A DNA stretch of 64,000 nt from Synergistetes bacterium ADurb.Bin155 (GTDB lineage: Bacteria; Synergistota; Synergistia; Synergistales; Thermovirgaceae): contig MWDE01000006.1 of assembly GCA_002070395.1 (NCBI GenBank), positions 25,517-89,516 on the forward strand, written 5' to 3'. Positions 27,597 to 35,297 of this stretch are shown piece after piece; the first letter of the stretch is position 1, and each line of letters opens with the position of its first letter. The position numbers were made by a program, and so were the translations under genes. A model generated the notes under the pieces. The model was not told where the DNA came from. It saw only the letters and a list, made by a program, of their open reading frames with translations, and searched no databases.

Positions 27597-28273
27597 GCGT
27601 CCTGACGGCCCTTTCAGCCCTTTGGCTGGGTGTGCTGGCCTCGGTCAGCCCCTGCCCCCTTGCCGCTAACCTGGCGGCCTTTTCCTTCATCCAGAAGGAG
27701 GGTCTTTCGCCCCGCAGGGTGCTCCTTTCTGGAAGTCTCTATTCCCTTGGGCGCACGGTGACCTTTGCCATGGCCGGGGTGGTCGTGATATCGGGGCTCA
27801 TGGCCGTTCCCGAGGCGTCCCTTTTCATGCAGCGCCACATGAACAGGCTCATCGGGCCCATACTCCTGATCGTGGGCGTCTTCGTGCTGGACCTGATCGA
27901 AGTGCGGGGGAGGAAACCCATCGCAGAAAGGGTATCCTCCGGGACTCTCTTTCGGGGTATGACCGGGGCCTTCCTCATGGGTGTGCTCTTTGCGCTGGCC
28001 ATCTGCCCGGTCTCGGCGGCCCTTTTCTTCGGCGGCCTCATACCCTTGGCCGCTGAAAAGGGTTCACGGGTGGTACTCCCCGCCCTTTTCGGCCTCGGGA
28101 GCGGTCTACCAGTGACGGTCCTTTCCTTCATTTTTTCCATGGGGGCCAGGGCGGTATCGCGGAGCATGGGCACCGTCTACAACCTGCAGAAGATCATCCA
28201 GGCTGCTTCAGGGTTGATCCTGATCTTGATCGGCCTCTACTTCTCGTTGACATCCACTTTCGGGCTCCTTTGA
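27593..28273 (+). CDS. CcdA/DsbD-like six-helix membrane protein (ArsG-like)
   Basis: This 226-aa protein has about six transmembrane helices. Two Cys-Pro motifs in equivalent helices (SVSPCPLAAN, Cys21; LFALAICPVSAALFFGG, Cys138) match the paired redox cysteines of CcdA/DsbD transporters. The overall pattern fits the ArsG-type 'aromatic arsenical efflux' annotation as well. The two descriptions belong to one superfamily. Coupling with a CxxC thioredoxin-like protein and with copA suggests thiol transfer across the membrane during copper stress. No arsenic gene is nearby. Confidence 0.8.
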   Translation: MSVLTALSALWLGVLASVSPCPLAANLAAFSFIQKEGLSPRRVLLSGSLYSLGRTVTFAMAGVVVISGLMAVPEASLFMQRHMNRLIGPILLIVGVFVLDLIEVRGRKPIAERVSSGTLFRGMTGAFLMGVLFALAICPVSAALFFGGLIPLAAEKGSRVVLPALFGLGSGLPVTVLSFIFSMGARAVSRSMGTVYNLQKIIQAASGLILILIGLYFSLTSTFGLL

Positions 28274-28300
28274 AGGTGGGCCGGTGGGGAGTTTCTGTTC

Positions 28301-28329
28301 TTGTCTGGAGCCCACGGCCCGGTTATAAT
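28301..28329 (+). promoter_or_regulatory. Promoter of the 57-aa zinc-ribbon gene
   Basis: TTGTCT (28301-28306), 17 bases, TATAAT (28324-28329). Initiation near 28336 leaves a ~44-base leader with GGGAGG before the GTG at 28380. Confidence 0.75.
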
Positions 28330-28379
28330 AAAGCAGCAAGTCAGGCTACGCTTACGATGACGCAGGGAGGTGCAGGCAA

Positions 28380-28553
28380 GTGAGGAAATACCGATGTCTC
28401 CACTGCCAACATGAGTTCGAAGTGGAGGACCTTTCCGCGGGTCTTAAGTGTCCCAAGTGTTTCAACCGTTTTGTCCAGCTCATCGAGGGCGAGTCGGTCA
28501 AGGGAAAATCCTGGGGGAGCAAGAGTTTCAGCGTCCCCAAGATGGGTGACTGA
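28380..28553 (+). CDS. Small zinc-ribbon protein, 57 aa
   Basis: The frame from GTG 28380 to TGA 28553 encodes two knuckles, CLHC (6-9) and CPKC (24-27), spaced as in a rubredoxin-like zinc ribbon. A Lys/Ser-rich tail follows. A GGGAGG site nine bases upstream, a good promoter and a downstream terminator make it a self-contained unit. I cannot name a family with confidence; such ribbons often bind nucleic acid or act as small adaptors. Confidence 0.8.
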   Translation: MRKYRCLHCQHEFEVEDLSAGLKCPKCFNRFVQLIEGESVKGKSWGSKSFSVPKMGD

Positions 28554-28585
28554 TCGCAAGACCCACGTCCTTCCTCAAAACGAAA

Positions 28586-28620
28586 AAGGGGGCTTGGTGA
28601 ACTTGGCCCCCTTCTTTTTT
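28586..28620 (+). terminator. Rho-independent terminator after the zinc-ribbon gene
   Basis: AAGGGGGC (28586-28593) pairs with GCCCCCTT (28606-28613), followed by C and six Ts. Strong canonical form. Confidence 0.88.
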
Positions 28621-28748
28621 CACCCCGAAAGTCCGTGTTCTGAAAGCATCCCCTGAGCGGCATCTTTTAGCCCTGCCCCGTCACCCTGTTCGGGGACGTG
28701 TTCTCTCTTCACAGGCAAGTCAGAGGCAGTGCGAAAAAACCGGCCGCG

Positions 28749-28931
28749 TCCGCGCCTGCTTGATGAACAACCTGATGTCACCCTCGTTCTTCATGGGATA
28801 CATTCTCTAACAAAACCCAGGGGGGTGACATTTCCCACTTCCTAAAGTAAGTGGACCTCGTCCCTGTCCCCTTAAGGGGTAACATTTCCTCCTCCCTTTC
28901 GGAAGGGGACCTCGTCGCTGTCCGGCGACAC
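28749..28931 (-). mobile_element. Decayed end of an ISNCY-like element
   Basis: This stretch is the reverse complement of the IS end at 63469-63599. A run of about 40 bases is identical, including the transposase ATG (minus 28794, MKNEGDIRL..). Homology stops after ~15 codons, so the transposase is lost. The outer terminus (GTGTCGCCGGACAG read on the minus strand) is retained at 28931. It carries two small hairpins (28835-28854; 28894-28907), each followed by GGACCTCGTC, that are absent from the other copy. No other gene is seen in 28621-28990. Confidence 0.8.
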
Positions 28932-28946
28932 CTTGCATGGGACGCC

Positions 28947-28976
28947 TTGCAAAAATATTCTCCTTGCGGATATAAT
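28947..28976 (+). promoter_or_regulatory. Promoter of tRNA-Val
   Basis: TTGCAA (28947-28952), 18 bases, TATAAT (28971-28976), 14 bases ahead of the tRNA 5' end. It begins 15 bases beyond the IS remnant. Confidence 0.8.
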
Positions 28977-28990
28977 GACCCGTGGCTTTC

Positions 28991-29065
28991 GGGCGACTAG
29001 CTCAGCGGAAGAGCGCTTCCCTCACACGGAAGAGGTCACAGGTTCGAACCCTGTGTCGCCCACCA
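28991..29065 (+). tRNA. tRNA-Val (anticodon CAC)
   Basis: The acceptor pairs GGGCGAC with GTCGCCC. The anticodon stem CTTCC/GGAAG encloses CTCACAC (anticodon CAC). The T-arm has TTCGAAC and the CCA is encoded. The D-arm is GCTC/GAGC. All pairings close without mismatch. It reads GTG codons. Confidence 0.97.
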
Positions 29066-29170
29066 TTGGTCCTTCCCCCGCACACCTTGCACTATCTACC
29101 CCCTGATGAGATGTAATGAAAAGCGTTTCCGGCCCGTAGGAAGACCTCCCGGGCACTGCCTGAAGGGTTG

Positions 29171-29209
29171 AAAAAAGGTCCGCTTCCCCTGGCTTAAGGG
29201 AGCGGACCC
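29171..29209 (-). terminator. Terminator at the end of the purA gene array
   Basis: Minus strand GGTCCGCT.CCC (29208-29198) pairs with GGG.AGCGGACC (29188-29177) and runs into six Ts (29176-29171). This is the only clear rho-independent terminator found between here and the aldolase promoter 17 kb upstream. Confidence 0.88.
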
Positions 29210-29235
29210 TTAGTGACCCTTCATCGAAGAAATTT

Positions 29236-30522
29236 TCAAAGGCCCATCACGATGGTCTGGTCCCTGCTCGGCCCGACCCCCACCAACACGATGGGAACCC
29301 CGGTCTGCTCCTCGATGAAACGGATGTAATCCCTCGCGGGGCGGGGAAGGTCTTGGAAATCCCGGCAGGCCCCAAGGTCCATTTTCCAGCCCTCCATGTT
29401 CCGGTAGACCGGTTCGACTGAGTCGAGGAAGACCGAGTTCCCCTTGTAGGGCAGGTCTTCACCCTCGTCGGACCTGTAACCGGTGCAGACGGGGATGGCC
29501 TCGAACCCCGAAAGGACGTCCAGCTTCGTCAACGCCAGGGCGTGGATGCCGTTGATCCTGACGGCGTACTTCAGCGCCACAAGGTCAAGCCATCCGCAGC
29601 GCCTGGGCCGCCCCGTGGTGGCGCCGAACTCCCCGCCCCTTTCGCGCAGGGTTTCACCCAGTTCTTCCTTGAGTTCCGTCGGAAAGGGTCCCTCGCCGAC
29701 CCGGGTGTTGTAGGCCTTGACCACGCCTGTGACGCGTCCCACCAAGGAAGGCCCCAGACCTGCCCCAACGCAGGCCCCCCCGGCCACCGGGCTGGAACTG
29801 GTCACAAAGGGGTAGGTTCCGTGATCCAGGTCCAGGAGTGTACCCTGGGCGCCCTCGAAGAGGACGTTGCTCCCCCTCTCCAGGGCCTCGAAGATGGTCA
29901 GGGAGGCATCGCCCACGTAGGGCTTAAGCCTCTGGCCCCACGACCATGCCTGTTCGAAGATCTCCCCGAAGGCCAGGGGCTCTTCCCCGTAGATCCTGGT
30001 GAGGTACATATTCTTGATCTCCAGGTTGAAGGACAGCTTCTCCCTCAGCGCGTCCTCGCAAAGCAGGTCCTCCACCCTTATTCCGCAGCGGTTGACCTTG
30101 TCCATGTAACAGGGACCTATTCCCCTGTGGGTGGTACCGATCTTCTTCCTGCTCCCCCTCAACCTTTCCTCCATGCTGTCCAGTTTCTTATGGTAGGGCA
30201 TCACGACATGGGCGGCGCCGCTTATCACCAGTCTCGCCCTGTCCTTTCCCCTTTCCTGGAGGTCGGTGAGCTCATCCAGGAGCTGCTGCGAATCTATCAC
30301 CACGCCGTTGCCGATGACGCAGGTCTTACCTGAATAGAGCATCCCCGATGGAAGGAGATGGAAGACATACTTTTCTCCTTCGACCATCACCGTGTGCCCC
30401 GCGTTGGCCCCTCCCTGGTAACGGGCCACCACGTCCACGGTGTGGGCCATCGCGTCGACGACCCTGCCCTTTCCCTCGTCTCCCCATTGGGTGCCGACGA
30501 TTATCTCCACTCGACCTTTCAT
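29236..30522 (-). CDS. purA: Adenylosuccinate synthase
   Basis: This 428-aa GTP-dependent ligase joins IMP and aspartate in AMP synthesis. GTQWGDEGKGRVVD (~11) holds the catalytic Asp and the P-loop-like region, and GNGVVIDSQQLLDE, GTTHRGIGPCYMDKVNR (~131), FEGAQGTLLDLDHGTYPFVTSS (~220) and TGRPRRCGWLDLVALKYA follow. Length and motifs are standard. It starts 4 bp after the preceding deacetylase-like gene, so it depends on upstream promoters. Confidence 0.98.
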   Translation of the reverse strand: MKGRVEIIVGTQWGDEGKGRVVDAMAHTVDVVARYQGGANAGHTVMVEGEKYVFHLLPSGMLYSGKTCVIGNGVVIDSQQLLDELTDLQERGKDRARLVISGAAHVVMPYHKKLDSMEERLRGSRKKIGTTHRGIGPCYMDKVNRCGIRVEDLLCEDALREKLSFNLEIKNMYLTRIYGEEPLAFGEIFEQAWSWGQRLKPYVGDASLTIFEALERGSNVLFEGAQGTLLDLDHGTYPFVTSSSPVAGGACVGAGLGPSLVGRVTGVVKAYNTRVGEGPFPTELKEELGETLRERGGEFGATTGRPRRCGWLDLVALKYAVRINGIHALALTKLDVLSGFEAIPVCTGYRSDEGEDLPYKGNSVFLDSVEPVYRNMEGWKMDLGACRDFQDLPRPARDYIRFIEEQTGVPIVLVGVGPSRDQTIVMGL

Positions 30523-30526
30523 AGGG

Positions 30527-31306
30527 TCATTCCTCCCAGCCGCCCATACTTTTTCGCGCCAGGTATTCGGGCACGGTCACGAATTCTACATCCTCGGGGG
30601 TCATATTCCGCAACTTCGGGAGAAAATCCAGGGTCCCCGGCCTGGCATGGCAAATAGCCACAGCTCCCCCGTTCTTCCGGGCCCGGGCGAAGGTTTTTCG
30701 GAACTGCTCCCGGAGGAAACTCTCCTCGTCGTAATGGTCAAGGAAAAAGCGATTCCTCGCGGCCGGGAGGCCCTTCTCCAGGGCTACGTTGTAGGCCACC
30801 GATCCGCCGGAGGTCCTACTGTCTACGAAAAAGAGCCCCTCGGCCTTCAGTTCGAGCATGACGCCGCCCATGGCCCGTTGGTCCTCGGTCGCCCTGGAAC
30901 CCTGGTGGTTGTTAAGGCCCGCCGCCCCCGGCAGCGACCAGAGGGCGTTCCTCACGGCCGCCCTGACGGCCCCGGGATCCATCCCAGCTCTCACCAAGGC
31001 CTTGGGGTCACCGGGATAGCCCTTGGCCTCCATGGGCATGTGTACCAGGAAGGGGATGCCGTGATCCCCGGCGATCCTGGCCGTCGCCTGGCTGAAACGC
31101 TGGTAGGGGATGATCGCCCAGGTCACAGGGATCGGTATCGACGCCAGGCGTTTCGCCGCCTCCAGAGAAAAACCAAGGTCGTCCACGATGACGGCTACGG
31201 CGGGGGACTGGACGAAACCCCCGTAGCACCGGTCAGCTCCCGGGAAGACCAGGGCGTAGAGGGCGACAAAAAGGAACCTGCTAGCGGCTTTCTTCCTTTT
31301 TCCCAT
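30527..31306 (-). CDS. Divergent polysaccharide deacetylase family protein (YibQ-like)
   Basis: This 259-aa exported protein has an N-terminal signal (~7-24) and the family motifs VAVIVDDLGF (~38) with Asp-Asp, WAIIPYQRFS, FLVHMPMEAKGYP (~92) and GLNNHQGSRATED, DSRTSGGSVAY and AVAICHARPGTL. It resembles E. coli YibQ, which sits beside the EnvC gene, and the same EnvC-protease-YibQ grouping appears here. Catalysis is unproven for the family. It overlaps the ctp gene by 26 bp. Confidence 0.9.
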   Translation of the reverse strand: MGKRKKAASRFLFVALYALVFPGADRCYGGFVQSPAVAVIVDDLGFSLEAAKRLASIPIPVTWAIIPYQRFSQATARIAGDHGIPFLVHMPMEAKGYPGDPKALVRAGMDPGAVRAAVRNALWSLPGAAGLNNHQGSRATEDQRAMGGVMLELKAEGLFFVDSRTSGGSVAYNVALEKGLPAARNRFFLDHYDEESFLREQFRKTFARARKNGGAVAICHARPGTLDFLPKLRNMTPEDVEFVTVPEYLARKSMGGWEE

Positions 31307-32483
31307 CTATCAGGCCCTGGAGTTCCAGTATCGCCCTCTTCAGCTGGGCGTCGCTCTCTCTGTCCTTTACGAATTCGCCCTCCACCTCTATGTCGGGTGA
31401 AAGGCCGACCTTGTCGATCACAGTGCCCGCGGGGGTGTAATACTTCGCTATGGTGACGAAGATCCCCGACGAGTCGGAAAGGTTGAAGAGGGTTTGCACC
31501 GACCCCTTCCCGAAGGATTGTTTGCCCACGATCACGGCCCTCCCATGGTCCTTGAGGGCCCCGGCGAGAATCTCGGAGGCGCTGGCGCTGCCTTCGTTGA
31601 TCAGCACAGCCATGGGGAGGTCGGTTATGGTCCCCTTCCTGGCGTAGTACACCTCGTTGGCGCGGTCGAAACGTCCCCGGGTGCTGACGATGACCCCGTC
31701 ATCGAGCAGGAGGTCCGCTATTTCAACACAACTGTTCAGGAGGCCACCCGGGTTGTTCCTCAGGTCGATCAGGAAGCCTCCGGCTCCCTCTCCAGTGAGG
31801 TCATGAACGGCCTTTCGAAAATCGGGCAGGGTCTTAAGGTTGAACTGGGTTATCCTCACTAGACCGATCCGGTCCTGCAACAGTTCCGACTTCACGGTCT
31901 GGATCTTGATGCTTTCCCTTTCGATCTCGAACTTGAGCAGTTCATCCTCGGACTCGCGCCTGACCCAGATGACCACCTTCGTCCCCGGTTCACCCCTTAA
32001 GGCGTGGACCACTTCGTTCTGGGGCCAACCGAGGATAACCTCATCATCGATCTTTACGATCTGGTCCTTTGGTTTAAGGCCGGCCCTGTCAGCCGGTGTG
32101 TCCTCTATGGGGCTAACAACCAGGGTCTTCCCGTCGCGCTGGCCGATGTAGATCCCCAGGCCGCCATACTCACCCTGGAGTTCGATCTCCTCTTCCTTGA
32201 GTTCGTCCGGATAGACAAAACGGGTGTAGGGGTCCTTCAACGACGAGACCATGCCCTTGATCGCGCCGTGGAGGAGTTCAGTTTCGGAGATGTGTTCCTC
32301 GCCGTCGACGTGGTAGGTCTCGAGGATGACGCGGGCCTGCTTCATGAGCCACAGGTTCTGGAAGCTGAAAGGAGCGGATTTGAAGAGGTCCATCTCGTTG
32401 AAGGCGATTGCCGACAGTACTCCTCCCACGAGGAGGGCGCCCACCACGGCCCCTATGAAAATATCCCTTGCCCGACGAAACAT
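31281..32483 (-). CDS. Carboxyl-terminal processing protease (S41)
   Basis: This 400-aa protein has a membrane-spanning N-terminus (~8-28), a PDZ domain (~85-170; GGLGIYIGQRDGKTLVVSPIEDTPADRAGL) and the S41 core with the catalytic Ser in NEGSASASEILAGAL and Lys in VGKQSFGKGSVQ. A C-terminal region follows. Such enzymes trim periplasmic proteins, including cell-wall hydrolases. Its place just downstream of the EnvC-like gene suggests that it controls that protein or its partners. Confidence 0.95.
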   Translation of the reverse strand: MFRRARDIFIGAVVGALLVGGVLSAIAFNEMDLFKSAPFSFQNLWLMKQARVILETYHVDGEEHISETELLHGAIKGMVSSLKDPYTRFVYPDELKEEEIELQGEYGGLGIYIGQRDGKTLVVSPIEDTPADRAGLKPKDQIVKIDDEVILGWPQNEVVHALRGEPGTKVVIWVRRESEDELLKFEIERESIKIQTVKSELLQDRIGLVRITQFNLKTLPDFRKAVHDLTGEGAGGFLIDLRNNPGGLLNSCVEIADLLLDDGVIVSTRGRFDRANEVYYARKGTITDLPMAVLINEGSASASEILAGALKDHGRAVIVGKQSFGKGSVQTLFNLSDSSGIFVTIAKYYTPAGTVIDKVGLSPDIEVEGEFVKDRESDAQLKRAILELQGLIDGKKEESR

Positions 32484-32510
32484 TTTTCTTATTCCACCCT
32501 TCAGACTGCA

Positions 32511-33701
32511 CTACCTGCCGAGGTAGGATACAGGGTTCTTCGCCTCTCCGTTGACCCTGACCTCGAAATGAAGGTGGGGCCCCGATGCCACCCCGGTGTT
32601 CCCCACGTTCCCTATGACCTCACCGCCCTTGACAACCTTACCCTCCTCGACACGGATCTGGGAGAGGTGGGCGTAGACAGTGGAGAGGTCCCCACCATGG
32701 TCGAGTATGACGATCTGGCCGTAACCCCGGAGCCAGCCGGCGAAGAGGACCTCCCCCGCCGCCGCGGCCTTGACCGGGGTGCCCGCCGGTGCCCTTATGT
32801 CAAGGCCCGTATGCATTATCTTGGTCTTGAACACGGGGTGCACCCTCGTGCCGAATTGGCTGCTTATCTCACCCCTGATCGGCCAGGAAAGCTTCGCCCC
32901 CGAAGGCAAGTATACCGGCGGGACGCCTGCCCTTGACTCCTGCATTTTCCTTTTCTGGGTCATGAGTTCACGGATCTTGCCCTGGAGCTCCTTCTGGGAT
33001 TCTTCCAGTTCCCGAGCGGCCTTCTGGTGCAGGGCCTTTTGCTTCGTCAAGGCGTCCAGGGACTGTTTTCTCTGCGCCTCGGAGTTCTTCAAGGCTTTCC
33101 GGTCATTCTCCAGGCTTTCCTTCTGCTTGACCAGCAGGGCCTTCTTATCAAGCATCTGCTTCCTGGAGGATTCCAGCTTCATTTTACTCTCCTTCATGGT
33201 CACTATCCTGCGTTCATCCTCCCGGGCCATCCTGGCCAGGAGATAGGCGTTGGTGAGAGCCTCATGGGTACTGCTCGACGAGAGCAGGAGGTTGAACTCC
33301 GCGACACCCCCATACTTGTAGATCGCTTCGAACCTCCTGGCGAGGTAACCCCTGGTCTTGGCCAGGTCCGCCTCGGTGCTCTGGATCTCGGCGGTGAGCT
33401 CCCTGATGCCCAGTTCCGTCTTCTCGCGCTGCAGGTCGAGAAGGGCCACTTTCTGCTTCAGTAGGGTGACGCTCTGGTCGATCCGGGAAAGATCGTCAAG
33501 CAACCCCTGTTCCTTCCTCCGTGCCTGCTGGATCTGCTTTTGGTGGAAGGAGATCTGCTTTTCTATCGCTTCCAGGCGACCCTGTTCATCCTTTATCTTC
33601 GAGTCGATATCAGGTGGGTTGGCCCCCCAGGCTACCGCCGGAGAGAGGGCCAAAAAGAGCAACAGAATTACCGTGGTCGAAAACCAGCCTTTTCCCTTCA
33701 T
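32511..33701 (-). CDS. EnvC-like murein hydrolase activator / M23 peptidase
   Basis: This 396-aa protein has a signal peptide (~1-26), a long coiled coil (~30-260, repeated Gln/Lys/Leu) and a C-terminal LytM domain (~285-390). The LytM zinc/catalytic motifs are present: HTGLD (HxxxD), YAHLS and HLHFE (HxH). In E. coli EnvC these are degenerate, so this protein may cleave peptidoglycan itself. It follows ftsE-ftsX, whose products are known to gate EnvC-type proteins at the septum. Confidence 0.94.
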   Translation of the reverse strand: MKGKGWFSTTVILLLFLALSPAVAWGANPPDIDSKIKDEQGRLEAIEKQISFHQKQIQQARRKEQGLLDDLSRIDQSVTLLKQKVALLDLQREKTELGIRELTAEIQSTEADLAKTRGYLARRFEAIYKYGGVAEFNLLLSSSSTHEALTNAYLLARMAREDERRIVTMKESKMKLESSRKQMLDKKALLVKQKESLENDRKALKNSEAQRKQSLDALTKQKALHQKAARELEESQKELQGKIRELMTQKRKMQESRAGVPPVYLPSGAKLSWPIRGEISSQFGTRVHPVFKTKIMHTGLDIRAPAGTPVKAAAAGEVLFAGWLRGYGQIVILDHGGDLSTVYAHLSQIRVEEGKVVKGGEVIGNVGNTGVASGPHLHFEVRVNGEAKNPVSYLGR

Positions 33702-33724
33702 GATCCTTGCACCCCGGTTTCCAG

Positions 33725-34612
33725 TTACATGGACCTGGACGCCCGTCTCACAAAACGGGACGCGGCGAGCCAGCTGCAGATCCAGCCGACGGACAGGCCC
33801 GCCAGGACCAGAACGGCGCCGACCCTGAGGACGATGAGCCTGTCGGTGAGTAACCTCAGGAAGGGAAGGGACCTTTCAAGGGTGGTGAGGGCCATTCCGT
33901 AGGAGAACCATAAAAGCAGGACGGAGAGTGCCGCACCCAGGGTGCCGAGAAGGACTCCTTGCAGGACATAGGGAAAGATCACGAAACTCCTGGAGGCGCC
34001 GACGAGGAGCATTTTGCTTATCTCGTCCTTCCTGGCATAGACGCCGATGCGGATCGTGTTGAACAGGACCAGGGCCGCCGAGGCCAGGGAGACTACGAGC
34101 ACGACCATGGACAGCCTGGATACAAAACGGGAGATCTTTTGCAGCCTCTCGGCGATATCCCCCGCGTAGACCACTTCTTCCACCTCGGGCATGGTGATCA
34201 GTTCCCGGGCGATGACCGTCGCGAAGGACGCCTTTTTCACCTGTACCTCCACGCTGGGGGGGAGGGGGTTTTCCTCTAGCAGGGCCACCGCTTCGGCAAG
34301 TTTGCCAAGTCTTGCCTTGAGGCGTTCCAGGGCTTCCTTGGCGGTAACGACCTTGACCGATGAGACTGAATCGTAGGAAATGGCCTTCCGTGCCACCGTT
34401 TCCAGGGCCTCCTCCGAATTCTGGACATAAGCCTGGATCGTGAGGTCGCCTTCGACCGTCTCGACCAGGTACCGGGTGTTGAGGACAAAAAGAATGCTGG
34501 CACCCACGAGGAAGAAGACCGCCACAGAGGTGACGATCGTCAGGAAGCTCAACCCGGAATGCCTGGAGAGGAGCCTCCAGGTATCCCTGATCATGTACCT
34601 AAAGGTCCCCAT
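33725..34612 (-). CDS. ftsX: Cell division protein FtsX
   Basis: In this 295-aa permease-like protein TM1 is at ~21-43, a ~120-residue extracytoplasmic domain follows, and three helices close the protein (~170-190, ~215-240, ~265-285). The motif RNTIRIGVYARKDEISKMLLVGAS is typical FtsX. It transmits ATP hydrolysis by FtsE to the coiled coil of the EnvC-like protein encoded next. It overlaps ftsE by 14 bp. Confidence 0.95.
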   Translation of the reverse strand: MGTFRYMIRDTWRLLSRHSGLSFLTIVTSVAVFFLVGASILFVLNTRYLVETVEGDLTIQAYVQNSEEALETVARKAISYDSVSSVKVVTAKEALERLKARLGKLAEAVALLEENPLPPSVEVQVKKASFATVIARELITMPEVEEVVYAGDIAERLQKISRFVSRLSMVVLVVSLASAALVLFNTIRIGVYARKDEISKMLLVGASRSFVIFPYVLQGVLLGTLGAALSVLLLWFSYGMALTTLERSLPFLRLLTDRLIVLRVGAVLVLAGLSVGWICSWLAASRFVRRASRSM

Positions 34613-35294
34613 CGGATCGGTACCTGCCCTTCCTCTCGTCCCTGATCAGCCGTCCCTTGCGGAGCTCAATGACCCTTTGGCGATAGGAATCGACGATGTA
34701 CTGGTTGTGGGTCGCCACCACCAGCGTGGTCCCGGAGGCGTTGATCGATAGCAGGAGCTGGAGGATCTCGTCGGCCGTATCCGTGTCGAGGTTGCCCGTG
34801 GGCTCATCAGCCAGGAGTATCGAAGGGGAATTCGCGATGGCCCTCCCTATGGCTACCCTTTGCTGTTCACCGCCGGAGATCTGCTCCGGAAAAAGGTTCC
34901 TTTTCCTCCAAAGGCCGAGACGGTCGAGAACTTCGTTGGTCCTCTTCTGCACGCTTTGAAAGGGTACCCCGATCACTTCCTGCACGAAGTCGATGTTCTC
35001 ATGAACCGTCAGGTCCGGTAGGAGCCGGAAATCCTGGAAGACCACCCCGATATTCCTCCTGAGATAGGCCAGGTTGTGGGAGGCTATCTTCCTTATATTG
35101 ACGTCGCCCACGGTGACCCGTCCCTTGGTGGGCACCAGTTCACGGGTGACAAGCCGGAGAAGGGTCGTCTTGCCGGATCCCGTGGGCCCCACAAGGTAAA
35201 CGAACTCCCCCTTGTCGATGGAGAGGAAAATATCCTGGAGGGCGACGATATCCGGGGGGAACTGTTTGGTCACACCGGCGAACCGTATCTCCAT
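34599..35294 (-). CDS. ftsE: Cell division ATP-binding protein FtsE
   Basis: This 231-aa ABC ATPase has Walker A GPTGSGKTTLL (~35), signature ISGGEQQRVAIGRA (~140), Walker B ILLADEPTGNLD (~163) and the FtsE-specific FRLLPDLTVHENI. It works with FtsX at the divisome rather than in transport. ATG at 35294 follows GGAGG and the gene starts four bases after the transketolase C-subunit. Confidence 0.97.
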   Translation of the reverse strand: MEIRFAGVTKQFPPDIVALQDIFLSIDKGEFVYLVGPTGSGKTTLLRLVTRELVPTKGRVTVGDVNIRKIASHNLAYLRRNIGVVFQDFRLLPDLTVHENIDFVQEVIGVPFQSVQKRTNEVLDRLGLWRKRNLFPEQISGGEQQRVAIGRAIANSPSILLADEPTGNLDTDTADEILQLLLSINASGTTLVVATHNQYIVDSYRQRVIELRKGRLIRDERKGRYRSDGDL

Positions 35295-35297
35295 TCA

